A stretch of DNA of 64,000 nt. Origin: Omphiscola glabra. Lineage: Eukaryota > Mollusca > Gastropoda > Lymnaeidae. Below the pieces are notes generated by a model, which saw only the letters and a program-made list of their open reading frames with translations, ran no database searches and was not told where the DNA came from. The stretch covers positions 24,041,549-24,105,548 of the forward strand of contig OZ024804.1 in NCBI GenBank assembly GCA_964017045.1, read 5' to 3'. Shown here piece by piece: positions 34,668 through 46,064 of this stretch. Each line of letters starts with the position of its first letter. The stretch's first letter is position 1. A program made the translations under genes and the position numbers.

Positions 34668-34860
34668 ATCTGGCAATAAGAATTTTGCTACCACTGTTAA
34701 TCACAGTTGCTACTGCCGAGAGAAACTTTTGGAAACTCAAACTCAATAATACTTTTCTTATATGAATTCATTCGACCATGTAGCTGGAGCGTTTGGTTGG
34801 TTTACCTACACTACCCTTAGAAAGTGCGATTGCAGAAGACTGAAAGAATTGAGGATTTTG
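34668..34860 (+). pseudogene. Second, decayed hAT transposase C-terminal fragment
   Basis: ILLPLLITVATAERNFWKLK then, past stop codons, LERLVGLPTLPLESAI. This follows the (P)VTVASAERSFSKLK...RL..LALLSIE pattern of hAT transposases, with in-frame stops. Different subfamily from the fragment at 33.3 kb (AER versus CER). Confidence 0.6.
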
Positions 34861-35204
34861 TTTCTGGAAAAAAACAGAAAATTACATTTTTCTTCAAATT
34901 AACGGTTCATTGTGAGACTCTCTTTACACTTCTATACGTTTACCATTACTGGATTGGTTTTTTGTTTGTTCCGGATGCTTTTTTTATTTTTAAGAACTTG
35001 TCAGCATGAGGGAAACCATCATGGCTAACATGGTGATCTTGAAATCAACTTTTAATTATAAAAACTCTTAACGTTATCACAAACGTGTCTATTTAAGAAT
35101 AATGAAATATTAAAGACATATTTTTAAAATTTTGATTTATAAATAACTCAAAATTAATAGAGCATCTAGTTTCTCAAAAAAATATATGTAAACTGGTAAA
35201 AATA

Positions 35205-36168
35205 GATGTAAGCTAGTAAATATAAATGCAAAAAGTATAAAAAGATTCAAACTAGTAAAAATAGATGCAAAGTAGTGTAAAAAAAGAGCAAACTAGTATA
35301 AAAAGATCCAAACTAGTATAAAAAGATCCAAACTAGTATAAAAAGATCCAAACTAGTATAAAAAGATCCAAACTAGTATAAAAAGATCCAAACTAGTATA
35401 AAAAGATCCAAACTAGTATAAAAAGATCCAAACTAGTATAAAAAGATCCAAACTAGTATAAAAAGATCCAAACTAGTATAAAAAGATCCAAACTAGTATA
35501 AAAAGATCCAAACTAGTATAAAAAGATCCAAACTAGTATAAAAAGATCCAAACTAGTATAAAAAGATCCAAACTAGTATAAAAAGATCCAAACTAGTATA
35601 AAAAGATCCAAACTAGTATAAAAAGATCCAAACTAGTATAAAAAGATCCAAACTAGTATAAAAAGATCCAAACTAGTATAAAAAGATCCAAACTAGTATA
35701 AAAAGATCCAAACTAGTATAAAAAGATCCAAACTAGTATAAAAAGATCCAAACTAGTATAAAAAGATCCAAACTAGTATAAAAAGATCCAAACTAGTATA
35801 AAAAGATCCAAACTAGTATAAAAAGATCCAAACTAGTATAAAAAGATCCAAACTAGTATAAAAAGATCCAAACTAGTATAAAAAGATCCAAACTAGTATA
35901 AAAAGATCCAAACTAGTATAAAAAGATCCAAACTAGTATAAAAAGATCCAAACTAGTATAAAAAGATCCAAACTAGTATAAAAAGATCCAAACTAGTATA
36001 AAAAGATCCAAACTAGTATAAAAAGATCCAAACTAGTATAAAAAGATCCAAACTAGTATAAAAAGATCCAAACTAGTATAAAAAGATCCAAACTAGTATA
36101 AAAAGATCCAAACTAGTATAAAAAGATCCAAACTAGTATAAAAAGATTCAAGCTTGTAAAAATAGATG
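35205..36168. repeat. 20-bp satellite, ~43 virtually identical copies
   Basis: Unit AACTAGTATAAAAAGATCCA repeated from 35291 to 36147 with no substitution that I can see; a few diverged units at each edge (AACTAGTAAAAATAGATGCA). Each unit contains the palindrome ACTAGT. Confidence 0.97.
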
Positions 36169-36724
36169 ACTGATCAACTTTTATGCTGAAAGGGTGGCAT
36201 TCTTCTTTCTGTCCTATAGCACAAAACTGTCTGATGGCATACGGCACACACACACTGGTACAACGCTCTTTTTTATGTGTTCAAATATTGATAACCATCT
36301 GTACATTTTTACCCCCCAAACATAAATGCAGTGAAATATGGAATAGTTTGGTTAACCTAAGCAGAGTAAGCAGAATCAAATATTTTTCTTAATCAAAAGT
36401 TCCGCAGAAATTTTGGTGCGGGATAACAATTTACAATATTAAAAAACTGTTTTCCTGTTTTTCGTGAAACGAATAACAATAATAATAATGCTAAAAACCA
36501 GCTTCCTGTTTCAGATGAATGCAGCAGAGTAGTAAAACATTGGGAGCTTCCGATTCATCAACAAGTTCATTAGTCGCACACGATGTTGGCCTTATCTTTG
36601 ATTGCGCGGCAGCAGAACTGGGCTCTCTCAAACTGTGTTATCGTGGCCCCCGTCTCTGCCATTACCCCCGCTTCTCTGTAACTGCTGCGTCTGCTTCGGT
36701 GCAGTTGTTCGTCAATTGCATGCG
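36169..36724. other. No recognisable feature
   Basis: Unique sequence between the 20-bp and 46-bp arrays. Confidence 0.55.
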
Positions 36725-37065
36725 AAGATGACCAAGGCTGTGTTCGACGGTGAATATGCAGGTGGGATGGAAGATGACCAAGGCTGTGATCGACGGTGAA
36801 TATGCAGGTGAGATGGAAGATGACCAAGGCTGTCTTCGACGGTGAATATGCAGGTGGGATGGAAGATGACCACGGCTGTGTTCAACGGTGAATATGCAGG
36901 TAGGATGGAAGATGACCAAGGCTGTGTTCAACGTTGCATATGCAGGTGGGATGGAAGATGACCAAGGCTGTGATCGACGGTGAATATGCAGGTGGGATGG
37001 ACGATGACCAAAGCTGTGTTCAATGGTGAGTATTCAAGTGGCTTGCCAGTCCTAGCTATTTGCCT
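36725..37065. repeat. 46-bp minisatellite, seven units
   Basis: GAAGATGACCAAGGCTGTGT then TCGACGGTGAATATGCAGGTGGGATG; variants GATCGACGG and TTCAACGG. Confidence 0.9.
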
Positions 37066-38704
37066 GGAAAGCTTTCCCGTACGTAGGACACTCGTCATTT
37101 TTGGTCCTAGTTACATTAGTAACCATATTATGAACGGATTTCTGATCATGTCTGGAAGGTAATTGACGTGGTTTACAGCGACGACGTCTAATGACGTAGT
37201 TCACAAAAACTGAGTTCATTGATTGACAGGATCTGCGCTCAAGCAACAATTTTAGAAGCACTGATGCAAAAAAATACCTTATCCCAAAAAAAGTCACGGA
37301 CAGGGCTGAGAATAATTGAAACAAAATCGTATGGTAAATTGCGCGTGGGCAGTCTGAATACGTTGCATGCCATTATACGCTGAATATAAATTAAACGGGT
37401 TTTAAATATCAAACAATAAAAATTTGTTTCAAGTGAACCAATATATATGTTTTGGTTCTTTTTATAAAAATATCATTTATATATGACATAATTCAGTAGT
37501 CGTTTCCCCCATGTCTTATGCTGTAATTTGTGATATTTCGTCAATCCCAAGATTGTTCATTTGGTATAAATTGTATATACGTTTATTTTTGGTATTCTCG
37601 AAAATCCCAATGCGAGGAGATCTGACGTCAGTATCAATATTTCTAAAATGCCGTTAACAAATTAGCAAACATAACTATATTATATTTTTAACTGCTGGGA
37701 AAACTCAGAATTACCGGATGTTGGAAGTTAAAGTCCGTGAAATCTGTAGTTAACTTTAAAAAAAATGAATATTTTCTAGTTGATGATATTGAAAGTGATT
37801 GCTGGGTGGCTCGAAGGGATCAACAATAGAACCAGCTCTTCCTTTCCGTATAATCCCCGGATGTAACTTGGAGTCCGAGCTCTGCAGTTAGAAGCCGGCA
37901 ACATTTGCTCGCATTTATCTGTAAATAACGTTGAATGTAGCTTGATTAAACTTTCTTCTTTAAAAAGTCATTCTAATTTTTCAACAGTCAAAATTGTGAA
38001 TTTAAACAAATAAATAAATTTACTAACATTTTTTTGTAACTGACCATTTTTTTAAAAATTATAAGTCTGTATTTGATCTTTTTTTTTTTCAGTCTGTTCC
38101 TACAAGAATGACATTGATTCTATTAGTTTCCCTTTATTCGATATAAAGAGTCTAGTGACAGTCCCTTAAGTAGCAATTTGTTCAAGCGATTCCCTCCACA
38201 CAAAAAACTTATAATATCAATTACTTTAGGTAGAAGGAGCTCAACAACATCCTACCTATTTTTTTTTAAAATGTAAAGTATAAGCCCAATATGTCCCTCC
38301 AGGGTGGCGTGTCTATGGTCCCCATTCCTACACAACTGTTAAACGTTCAATTTTGGTGAATTGTATCAGCCCCCCCCCCCCCAAACCTGTTTAGAGCGCA
38401 TAAATCTCCAGCCCTCATTGGGGACTGTTAAAAGTTTTAATGCGGATATTCCGCCCCATTGTGGCAACTAATCCCCCTGAAGCCACCCTAAGCTGCTTTA
38501 CATGTCCCTCTCCAGACACTAGCCTCGCCACCACGTCTCCATTATCCTGGATTTAAAAATTGGCCTTTTTAAGGGGAGTTTTATTGCGGCGTAGTTGAAA
38601 TCTTTAGGATTGTTTCAAACATTTACGACAAAATGTCCCGACAATGGAAGCTATTCTCTTAGATTAATTATATCTATATAGATATATATATCGTTCTTCA
38701 TCTC
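37066..38704. other. No recognisable feature
   Basis: AT-rich unique sequence; no frame with family signature. Confidence 0.55.
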
Positions 38705-38925
<221 letters not shown>

Positions 38926-39040
38926 AATCTATTTTATCTATAAATATATTCGGCAAATAATCCTTATAATTTTGTTTTACGAAAATAAGATACACCAAAA
39001 AAAAAACTATATCTGTACATATAACTGGTGTAACATTTCC

Positions 39041-39130
39041 TAATGTCACCTCCACCTCATGTCAACTTCTCCTTGTGTCACACCCACCTCATGTCATCTT
39101 TTCCGCGTGTCACACCCACCTCTTGTCGCT
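39041..39130. repeat. ~33-bp repeat, three diverged units
   Basis: CACACCCACCTCATGTCA-type units separated by TCTTTTCCGCGTGT-like sequence. Confidence 0.7.
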
Positions 39131-39178
39131 TCCTAGTCATATTGTTGGTGTTAGGTACAATAATATATTTTTTAAAAC

Positions 39179-39375
39179 CAGCGGTTCTCAACAAGTGGGT
39201 CGCAACCCCTTTGTGTGGTCGAACGACCCTTTCACATGGGTCGCCTAAGACCATCGGGAAACACATATACTCTACAGTTAGGAAATAGCAACGAAAATAA
39301 TTTTTGGCTGGGGTTCGCCACAACACGAGGAACTGTATTATAGGGTCGCGGCATTTGGAAGGCTGAGAACCACTG
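39179..39375 (+). mobile_element. SPIN-like hAT MITE, copy 2
   Basis: 197 bp, plus orientation: CAGCGGTTCTCAAC, GTGGGTCGCAACCCCTTTGT, GGTCGAACGACCCTTTCACA, GTCGCCTAAGACCATCGG, ACGAAAATAATTTTTGG, GGGTCGCGGCATTTGG, GAGAACCACTG. It is intact at both termini; the flanking 8-mers (TTTAAAAC and AAATAAAC) share only part of their sequence. Confidence 0.75.
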
Positions 39376-39629
39376 AAATAAACAAACGTAAAAGCAATTG
39401 ATTTCTTTATATGTGAATCTTTTTTTGGGGAATAAACTTGTTTAGCCTCGTTTTGGCTCTAGCTGTAATTGGCTAAGCCGCATGATTTTTAAAGCAAGCG
39501 TTGCCACTTGACCCTAACAAATATTAGCTGGACTCCACCGTCTGATCAATGACGTCAGGTTCCCCCATCCATCAAGCTGACATTGGTAGAAAAGCGAGAT
39601 TAATGACTTAAATGTCAAGGGATCAATGA

Positions 39630-39880
39630 GAAATGTTTGTGTCCCAATCAGCTGTGGAGGGCCTGATAGCATCTTGTCTACACATTGGTTCTCATGCTAT
39701 TGTACTTGTGTCCAAATCAGCTCCGGAGGGCCTCATACCATCTTATCTAGACATCGATTCTCAAGCTATTGTACTTGTGTCCCAATAAGCTATTGGGGGT
39801 GGAGGCTGATAGCTTTTTGTCTATACCTTGGTTCTGAAGATATTTTATTTGCATTCGAATCAGCTGTGGAGGACCTAATA
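39630..39880. repeat. ~69-bp repeat, three and a half diverged units
   Basis: Units with CAATCAGCTGTGGAGGGCCT, GATAGCATCTTGTCTACAC and TTGGTTCTCATGCTATTGTA. Confidence 0.8.
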
Positions 39881-41189
39881 GCATCTTTTCTCATAAGGGT
39901 TTCTCAGGTCAGTCTTCTTGAACACCTGCATGCTGAATGTTCTTTATTACTTGAATTCACGACTTTAATTGACTAGTTCATAACCTGAGGGTTGTGACCA
40001 CCCAATAAGCTATCCGAGTTATATTAATCAATCTTTAATATAAAGGACAGTGATTTCAATATGTATGGTGTTTATAGTCTCGCCTAGTATAGCATATTTG
40101 TATGGCTATTTTCAGCCACTAGCCTTCGTATGGCCTTGATATTGACGCTACCGAGTAAATGTGCTGTGACACTCCTTCCGTGCCTTCCCCCCTCTTGGTT
40201 GGGAAAAGGCTGTTTTCCATTCGAATGCGTTCAATTTATTGTAAAGAATGCCATTAGGTGAAGTTATTTCTAGAATTTCTGTACTAGCACTATCTGATTT
40301 GATTTCTATAAATAGGCTGCCTGTTTCCTCTAGATAGGCAGAGCGAGACAGACATAGAGAGAGAGAGAGAGAGCAAGGTAGAGATTTTTGCGGTAGGAGA
40401 CATTATATAATTGTGTGTGTAAATTAATATTTGTATTTTTTTAAGTTTACCTTTTCCATTCGCTCTAAGTTGATATATATTTATTTTTTATGTGCTCGAA
40501 TATGAATTTGTTTAGAAATGTAAAGAGTATAATTAAATTAGATATTGTCAGTATCGCTAGCTTTGGTATCATTTTCTTTGCCTACTGTTTTCTCGGTCCT
40601 TTGTTACGTATTGTAACTTCTACTAGCCAAATCTGTATACAGATTTAGTTTTCAAAACGTGGCAATGGTTACACAGCAGCATTCTTCTACAAGTCAGCCG
40701 TTGTTTTGCCCCTGGGATTCACCTCTTAGAAATGATGTTTAAGGCTGCGAGGACCGTGTTAATCAAACTCGTTTTTGTTATCACCTCAAATGTGAGTGTG
40801 AGGCAGGCAAAAAAGTATTACCGACTCGTCTGCTTGTCTTTACTTCGGTTTCTTTGCAGCACTTTTGCATTTAAAATAAGCAGCCGTTGTGCAAACATTA
40901 TAATGATGAATTATTATAATAAACATATGTAAACAGTATAATAGAATCCAGAATGATCGATACATTGATCGTGAGCCCTCAAACTATAGCACTGGAGCCC
41001 CATCTCGTAAATTTACCTTTTAAGATGCAAGTCTTCGTAAAATTCAGTATGCGACATAATATACAGTACAAGTGCGTTTGTCGACCGGCAATAGCTCCAG
41101 CCCGCCACGTGTTACCAGTTGTGAAAAGGACTTTGTGTTGTGCAGTTGTTAGAAATGAGGACAAAGTGTCCACAGTTGGGTGTTACTTC
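39881..41189. other. No recognisable feature
   Basis: Only a (GA)n run near 40352. A 66-codon frame at 40732 and an 80-codon frame at 40953 have no recognisable relatives. Confidence 0.5.
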
Positions 41190-41685
41190 CACTAATGAGG
41201 AAGTGGTCGTGCTGGGTAAATGAGTTTGAAAACGTTGGCAGAACAATTCCAAGAGAGATTTAATAAGACGGCACGAATCAACAAAGTTATTTTGTCGATT
41301 GTTGCAACATTTTCGCCGCTCTGGTAGTGCGCTGTCCCAAAGGAAGGGGGAATTCTGGTCGACCAGTAAATGTTTAGACAAATGAGATTCCAGCACGTTT
41401 CCCCCACCGGGCGCTGCATTCGCCACGACGAAGTCCACGACATTAAAACCGAAATGTGGTCGCACGTTCTTCAGCCAAGTGTTTAAAGACGTATTTCTGT
41501 ACCGCTTACATGGGTGGATGACAAAGGAGCCAGATATTCAAGCCAGGATGATGCATTGTGGACTATTTTAGGGCAAGGTTTATGAAGAGAATTACTTTGT
41601 CCGACGAAAGTCGCATTCATCTGGACAGCTACACCAATCGCTAGACAGCTTCGCTTCATCGGATTTGAGCGACAGTATGCTACCG
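41190..41685 (+). pseudogene. Decayed Tc1/mariner (IS630) transposase
   Basis: Plus-strand pieces in broken frames: GNSGRPVNV, SPRRSPRH, and ITLSDESRIHLDSYTNR with QTASLHRI. The last matches the second-Asp region of mariner-like transposases (SDEAxFHLxGYVNxQNCR). Stops and frameshifts throughout. Confidence 0.6.
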
Positions 41686-41924
41686 TAATAAAAGAAATCT
41701 CTACATAGTACGCGCATAGAAGTATATTTTGTCAAATTTATAACACGTTATAATCTGCCCCCCCCCCCCCCCCCCAAAAAAAAAAAAATCTGTCATCGAG
41801 GTTTATGAAGGCAATAATAATTGTTGGACTGCGATAAAGCTTTAAAAAAGGATTAATTAGACACGAACAAACTGTGTCCATATAACAATATATGTTAAGC
41901 GTTAATAATAATTTTACTTCAGTA

Positions 41925-41950
41925 GACGTTTCGGCACGTGCCTTCATCAT
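41925..41950 (-). ncRNA. Hammerhead-ribozyme-like core downstream of Penelope copy 2
   Basis: On the minus strand: ATGATGA, AGGCACGTGCC (a palindromic stem II), GAAACGTC, in the same orientation as the Penelope ORF and about 190 bp after its stop. The first core base (normally C) is A, which should abolish cleavage. Short stem I pairing GTA/TAC is visible. Confidence 0.5.
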
Positions 41951-42136
41951 TACAACAACAACAAAACATTTAAATAAGTATAAATTAAATTTACATAATA
42001 TATATATAGATATATCCTACCTAAAAAATTGATAAAATAGGAGTGGTCGAAAAAAACCAGACAGCAACAAAGTAGAAAGGAAAGGAAGTGACTTGAAGTA
42101 AAACGTAAAGGCCCAATCAGGAAAAGGACATGTCAG

Positions 42137-42748
42137 TTACGTAAAGTTGTGGATTTGATTTATCCTGTAAGGGGTCAACGTACCAAATATTAATTTATCC
42201 CCCATATAGATTCTATCAGGTGTGTTACTAGTATACACTATACCAGTAACTGCGAAGTGTAAAATGACATCATGGTTAGTGCGATTGAAATGTTTGGAAA
42301 CCGGAAAGAGAGCCCGTTTATTTATGTTATAGAGGTGTTCTCTAAACCGGTCTCCAAGGCGACGACCTGTCTCTCCTACGTATAATTTACCGCACTTTTT
42401 ACAAAGGATGGTGTAAATCACGTTGCGACTTGTGCAGGTAAAGCCATATTTTATTCTGAATATTTCCAGAGGGAGAGTGATCTTGTCAACTTCAATCACG
42501 TAGGGACATGTGTTACAACGACTATAGTTGCAACATTTGGTGCCTTTATGCGTTTGAATAGCCGGGAGGTGGCTTTTAACTAGCATGTCCCTTATACTCT
42601 TGCCCCTCCTGAAAGCGAAAATGGGCGGTTTTCTGAAAATATCATTGGGTCCAGGGTCTGCAATAAGAATTGAGATGTTTTTCAGAACCAGAAAACGATC
42701 TTTAAGGATATGGGGATGAAAAGTTAAAATAAATTTAGACTTATTTTA
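42137..42748 (-). pseudogene. Penelope-like element, C-terminal region with GIY-YIG endonuclease
   Basis: An uninterrupted frame on the minus strand runs from LTFHPHILKDRFLVLKN through ADPGPNDIF, RKPPIFAFRRGKSIRDMLV, Cys-rich CCNYSRCNTCPY and RNVIYTILCKKCGKLYVGET to GRRLGDRFREHL. Its order matches the 27-32 kb element and the Penelope GIY-YIG domain. The N-terminal RT is missing upstream of 42748, so it is a fragment, although the endonuclease frame is intact. Confidence 0.88.
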
Positions 42749-43967
42749 ACACATGGTAGGGAAAAACTTGGATAAAAAGAGACAATAATTTATAAAAAAA
42801 ACAAACAAACAAAACCGTGCGGTGCTACTTAACGAAGGATTCATCACGTGACTTTAACGTGTGTGGGGGGGGGGGGTGACTCGCCAGATTTATTTTGGTG
42901 GCCAGGGTGCAACAGCGACATACATAAATACAACATGAATCAAAAAAGATTATCAACAATAAAACTTGACAAGTTATGCGTTTATTCGTGTAAAACCATT
43001 CATGTAAAACAGTACGAGAAATATAAAGATATGTAAATAGGATTCAGATTATGGAATGTGTACATTTTGGATAACTTTAGAGAAGAGCAGGATTGATTAG
43101 TCATATACATTTTTGGGAGGTGGTAAAAAATATTTTGACCTTTTAGAGTTCACATACACACATCAAGATGAGTTGTACTCACTTATTGCAGCGATAATTT
43201 ATAATCAACAGATTCTAACCAGTTGGCAACCCTCGCATTCACACCGACCCTTGGTCAGCTTTCTTCCTACTGGTCACAACACCCCGTGACCGACTTACAA
43301 AGACGCGTACTTACATTGACAGTATTGTCATCGGTACGCATACTTACATTGACAGTATTGTTATCGGCACGTATTTTTTTTCACTGTCCAATGTCGATAG
43401 TGGCGTTGTGTCTTGTCTCACTTTGATTTGATCGGGCAAATGTGAAGAAAAAGAGGGAAAGAGGACATATTGGGGGAATAGTCAAGGAGTTGCCAGCTCA
43501 ATCTAATAAAATGTATTAGCAAATTATAAAAAGATCGCGGTATCGTTACATTTGTTATCAAAGTTCTGGAGTTCACGAAATTCCTTACAGTGAAAGGATG
43601 TCTTGCAAGCTATTTTGGTGGCACCAGTGGTTCACAACCATTTTGACTCCCGTGGCCCTTAAGGCATACCCTATATCTTGTAAGTTAATAGTGTATAGGA
43701 ATTAACCGGTACGGCCGCGAGTCCGTGCGAATTGCAAGAGGAGCCCTTATGGCTCCGCACTGACTGGGAGCCATGTGTCTGTGAAAAACTGGTGATCAAT
43801 TAACAACTTGTTTCAGCCTGCAACTCAGTGTTAAAACAACGCAGTATTGTTGTAAGAAACTTCAAAAACTGAATTAACTTTAAATCGCTGTTGACCGCTC
43901 AGTACGATCAAACCATTACCAGTGTACCAGCTACTAAATGGTGTACGGCGATAACGTCAACGTCTGA
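42749..43967. other. No recognisable feature
   Basis: G11 run near 42867; direct repetition of CGTACTTACATTGACAGTATTG-like phrases (43305-43375). Confidence 0.5.
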
Positions 43968-44170
43968 TGTGTATACAGTCAAATGTGTGTATAAAGTCAA
44001 ATGTGTGTATACAGTCAAATTTGTGTATAAAGTCAAATGTGTGTATACAGTCAAATGTGTGTATAAAGTCAAATGTGTGTATACAGTCAAATTTGTGTAT
44101 AAAGTCAAATGTGTGTATACAGTCAAATGTGTGTATAAAGTCAAATGTGTGTATACAGTCAAATTCGTGT
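43968..44170. repeat. 18-bp repeat with alternating variants
   Basis: TGTGTATACAGTCAAATG and TGTGTATAAAGTCAAATG alternate in about eleven units; a T replaces G in every fourth (AAATTTG), giving a 72-bp superunit. Confidence 0.92.
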
Positions 44171-45615
44171 ATGTTAATTATGTTTTATGTGTGTTTCTAT
44201 ATAATAACATTAAATATCTAGTGATTAAAAGGGCCTCAAATTACTATGCTCTGTTTTAACTACTTGGCGACTGTCTAATGAGAATATACTCAAAAACGTT
44301 TTGCCATGCATTTCAACTCTATAATATCACTTGTTAGTCCAGTGTCACACCAATTAGTAAATAACTTTCAAGACGTTTACCTACAATACATATCTAGGTA
44401 AAATAGTGGACATTTATGGAAATTAGGAATGCAACAGTGAAGACAGATAATGTAAGACATCGAGATTGGGCTTTATTTATTTAAGTAGCAGACCTCGTTT
44501 GTTGAATCTGGTTTTGAAAATTTACATTTCTGAAAGTAAAAAAATCACATGCTGCATTGATATTGGCAATTTTTTTTTTTTTTTAAATTAAAAAAAATGC
44601 CAATATCAATGCAGCATTGATATTGGCATTTTAAAAAAAAAAAAAAATATTTATTTTGAGAAACTCTCAGAATTTTTTATAACAATTTATTATAAATAAT
44701 AACTATTTTTTTTTTTGGTTAAGCTCAAATGTACATTTATGGATGGGCTGTCCACATATTTCAGGTCTGCGGCAGCAGAAATGTACACATAGGGATGGCC
44801 TCCATTCTCGGCATTGCTCTCATTACAGTCAGTGTCAGACAATGAAAAAATATATCTGTCACAAGGAAGACATAGACCAGACCCCCAAAATTACCCTGTT
44901 AATCATGAAATTATTCATACTTAATATTTTCATTACACAACTCTCATTGTCGAGTATTCATATATAAATTAAAAATACACTGCAGAAGCAGCTGTAACTA
45001 GAAACATAATTAGAGAAGAGGAAATTACACAACAATTTATGGTTAGACATCACACGTGTTGCTGGTTCTCCATCTGGTTGGGGTTAATTATTTGCTTTGG
45101 CCCTCCCCCTCACTCCTCGAGCGGGACCTTAATGTTGTCATCCTGCCAAGCTGATATAACAGCGGCAATGAAACACTCGGGGACTTGAATACATCCAAGT
45201 TACGCAACCAGGGAAAACCAATAACCATTTTAGACAGTATTACAATTAAGACACGTGACAAAAGTGTCGCATGATGATAATAACAATAATTGAGATTTTG
45301 AGAGCCCAGGTGGATGTTAATCAGATGGGGCCTCCTAGATAATGGTGCTATTTAGTTTGGCACCGGTCATCGTAGATCAGCGTAGCATGGACTGGTGGGT
45401 TATCTTACAGATAAATGTTCTGAATTTGTTTGAAATTTTCATCTTTCAAAAGCCAAGAGAACCATTTTCAGGAGTTAACCAGAAAAAAAGACATGTAAAT
45501 GTAAAAAAATTAATAATCACTCACAAAATCTGTTTTGAGAGTACAAGAACAAGCTTATCATTGTCAAACACCTGAGTGTGAGGAAATATCAATAGAGTAA
45601 TGCCTCATTCTGGGT
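44171..45615. other. Mostly unannotated apart from the inverted repeat at 44550
   Basis: AT-rich, no coding support. Confidence 0.5.
44550..44628. repeat. Perfect 19-bp inverted repeat plus a third direct arm
   Basis: TGCTGCATTGATATTGGCA (44550-44568) and its exact complement (44598-44616) enclose a 29-base A/T loop; the arm TGCAGCATTGATATTGGCA occurs again overlapping, to 44628. A strong hairpin could form in DNA or RNA. Confidence 0.9.
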
Positions 45616-46064
45616 GCTGGGTGGCCGAGTGGTCTAAACTGAGCAAAATCTCAAGTTGATGGTCTGGAGTTCAATCCCCGCCAAAGCCCAGTCAAGCAAA
45701 CACACCACCAGTACCCCGGGTGGATGGGACTCGTTAACCTTGGACGGCAACTCATCTAAGAGAAGGAAACTCTGAATTCAAAACCCGGCGATGGAGTCCC
45801 GATAGGCGGATAACATTGATACAATGAAACATTCCGGCAACTCCCGGGTGGATGGGACTCGTTAACCTTGGACGGCAACTCATCTAAGAGAAGGCAACTC
45901 TGAATTCAAACCCAGGAGATGGGGAGATGGAGTTCACATGCGCCTAACTGGCAGCAGTGATGCCTCTCGAACATCGAACCTTGTAACGCGCTTCGAGCCT
46001 TTGGGAATGAAGCGTGATTTCTCAAATTTCTCAAATAAACTTCATTATTATTATTATTATTATT
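45616..46064 (+). mobile_element. tRNA-derived SINE, plus orientation
   Basis: Starts GCTGGGTGGCCGAGTGGTCT and has B box GGAGTTCAATCCC, two copies of the segment with GTTAACCTTGGACGGCAACT, and a terminal (ATT)n tail. ATTCTG stands just before the head and at the end of the tail and may be a short target duplication. Confidence 0.82.

Noticed and set aside
36519..36931. Overlapping short frames on both strands near the 46-bp repeat
   Set aside because: Mutually overlapping, low-information frames with no family signature or splice support.
40953..41195. 80-codon plus-strand frame upstream of the mariner remnant
   Set aside because: No recognisable motif, and alignment to the transposase N-terminus was not possible by eye.
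45616..45690. A-box and B-box sequence as a tRNA gene
   Set aside because: No cloverleaf can be folded, the body continues into a repeated SINE tail, and the same head occurs at 7.7 kb.
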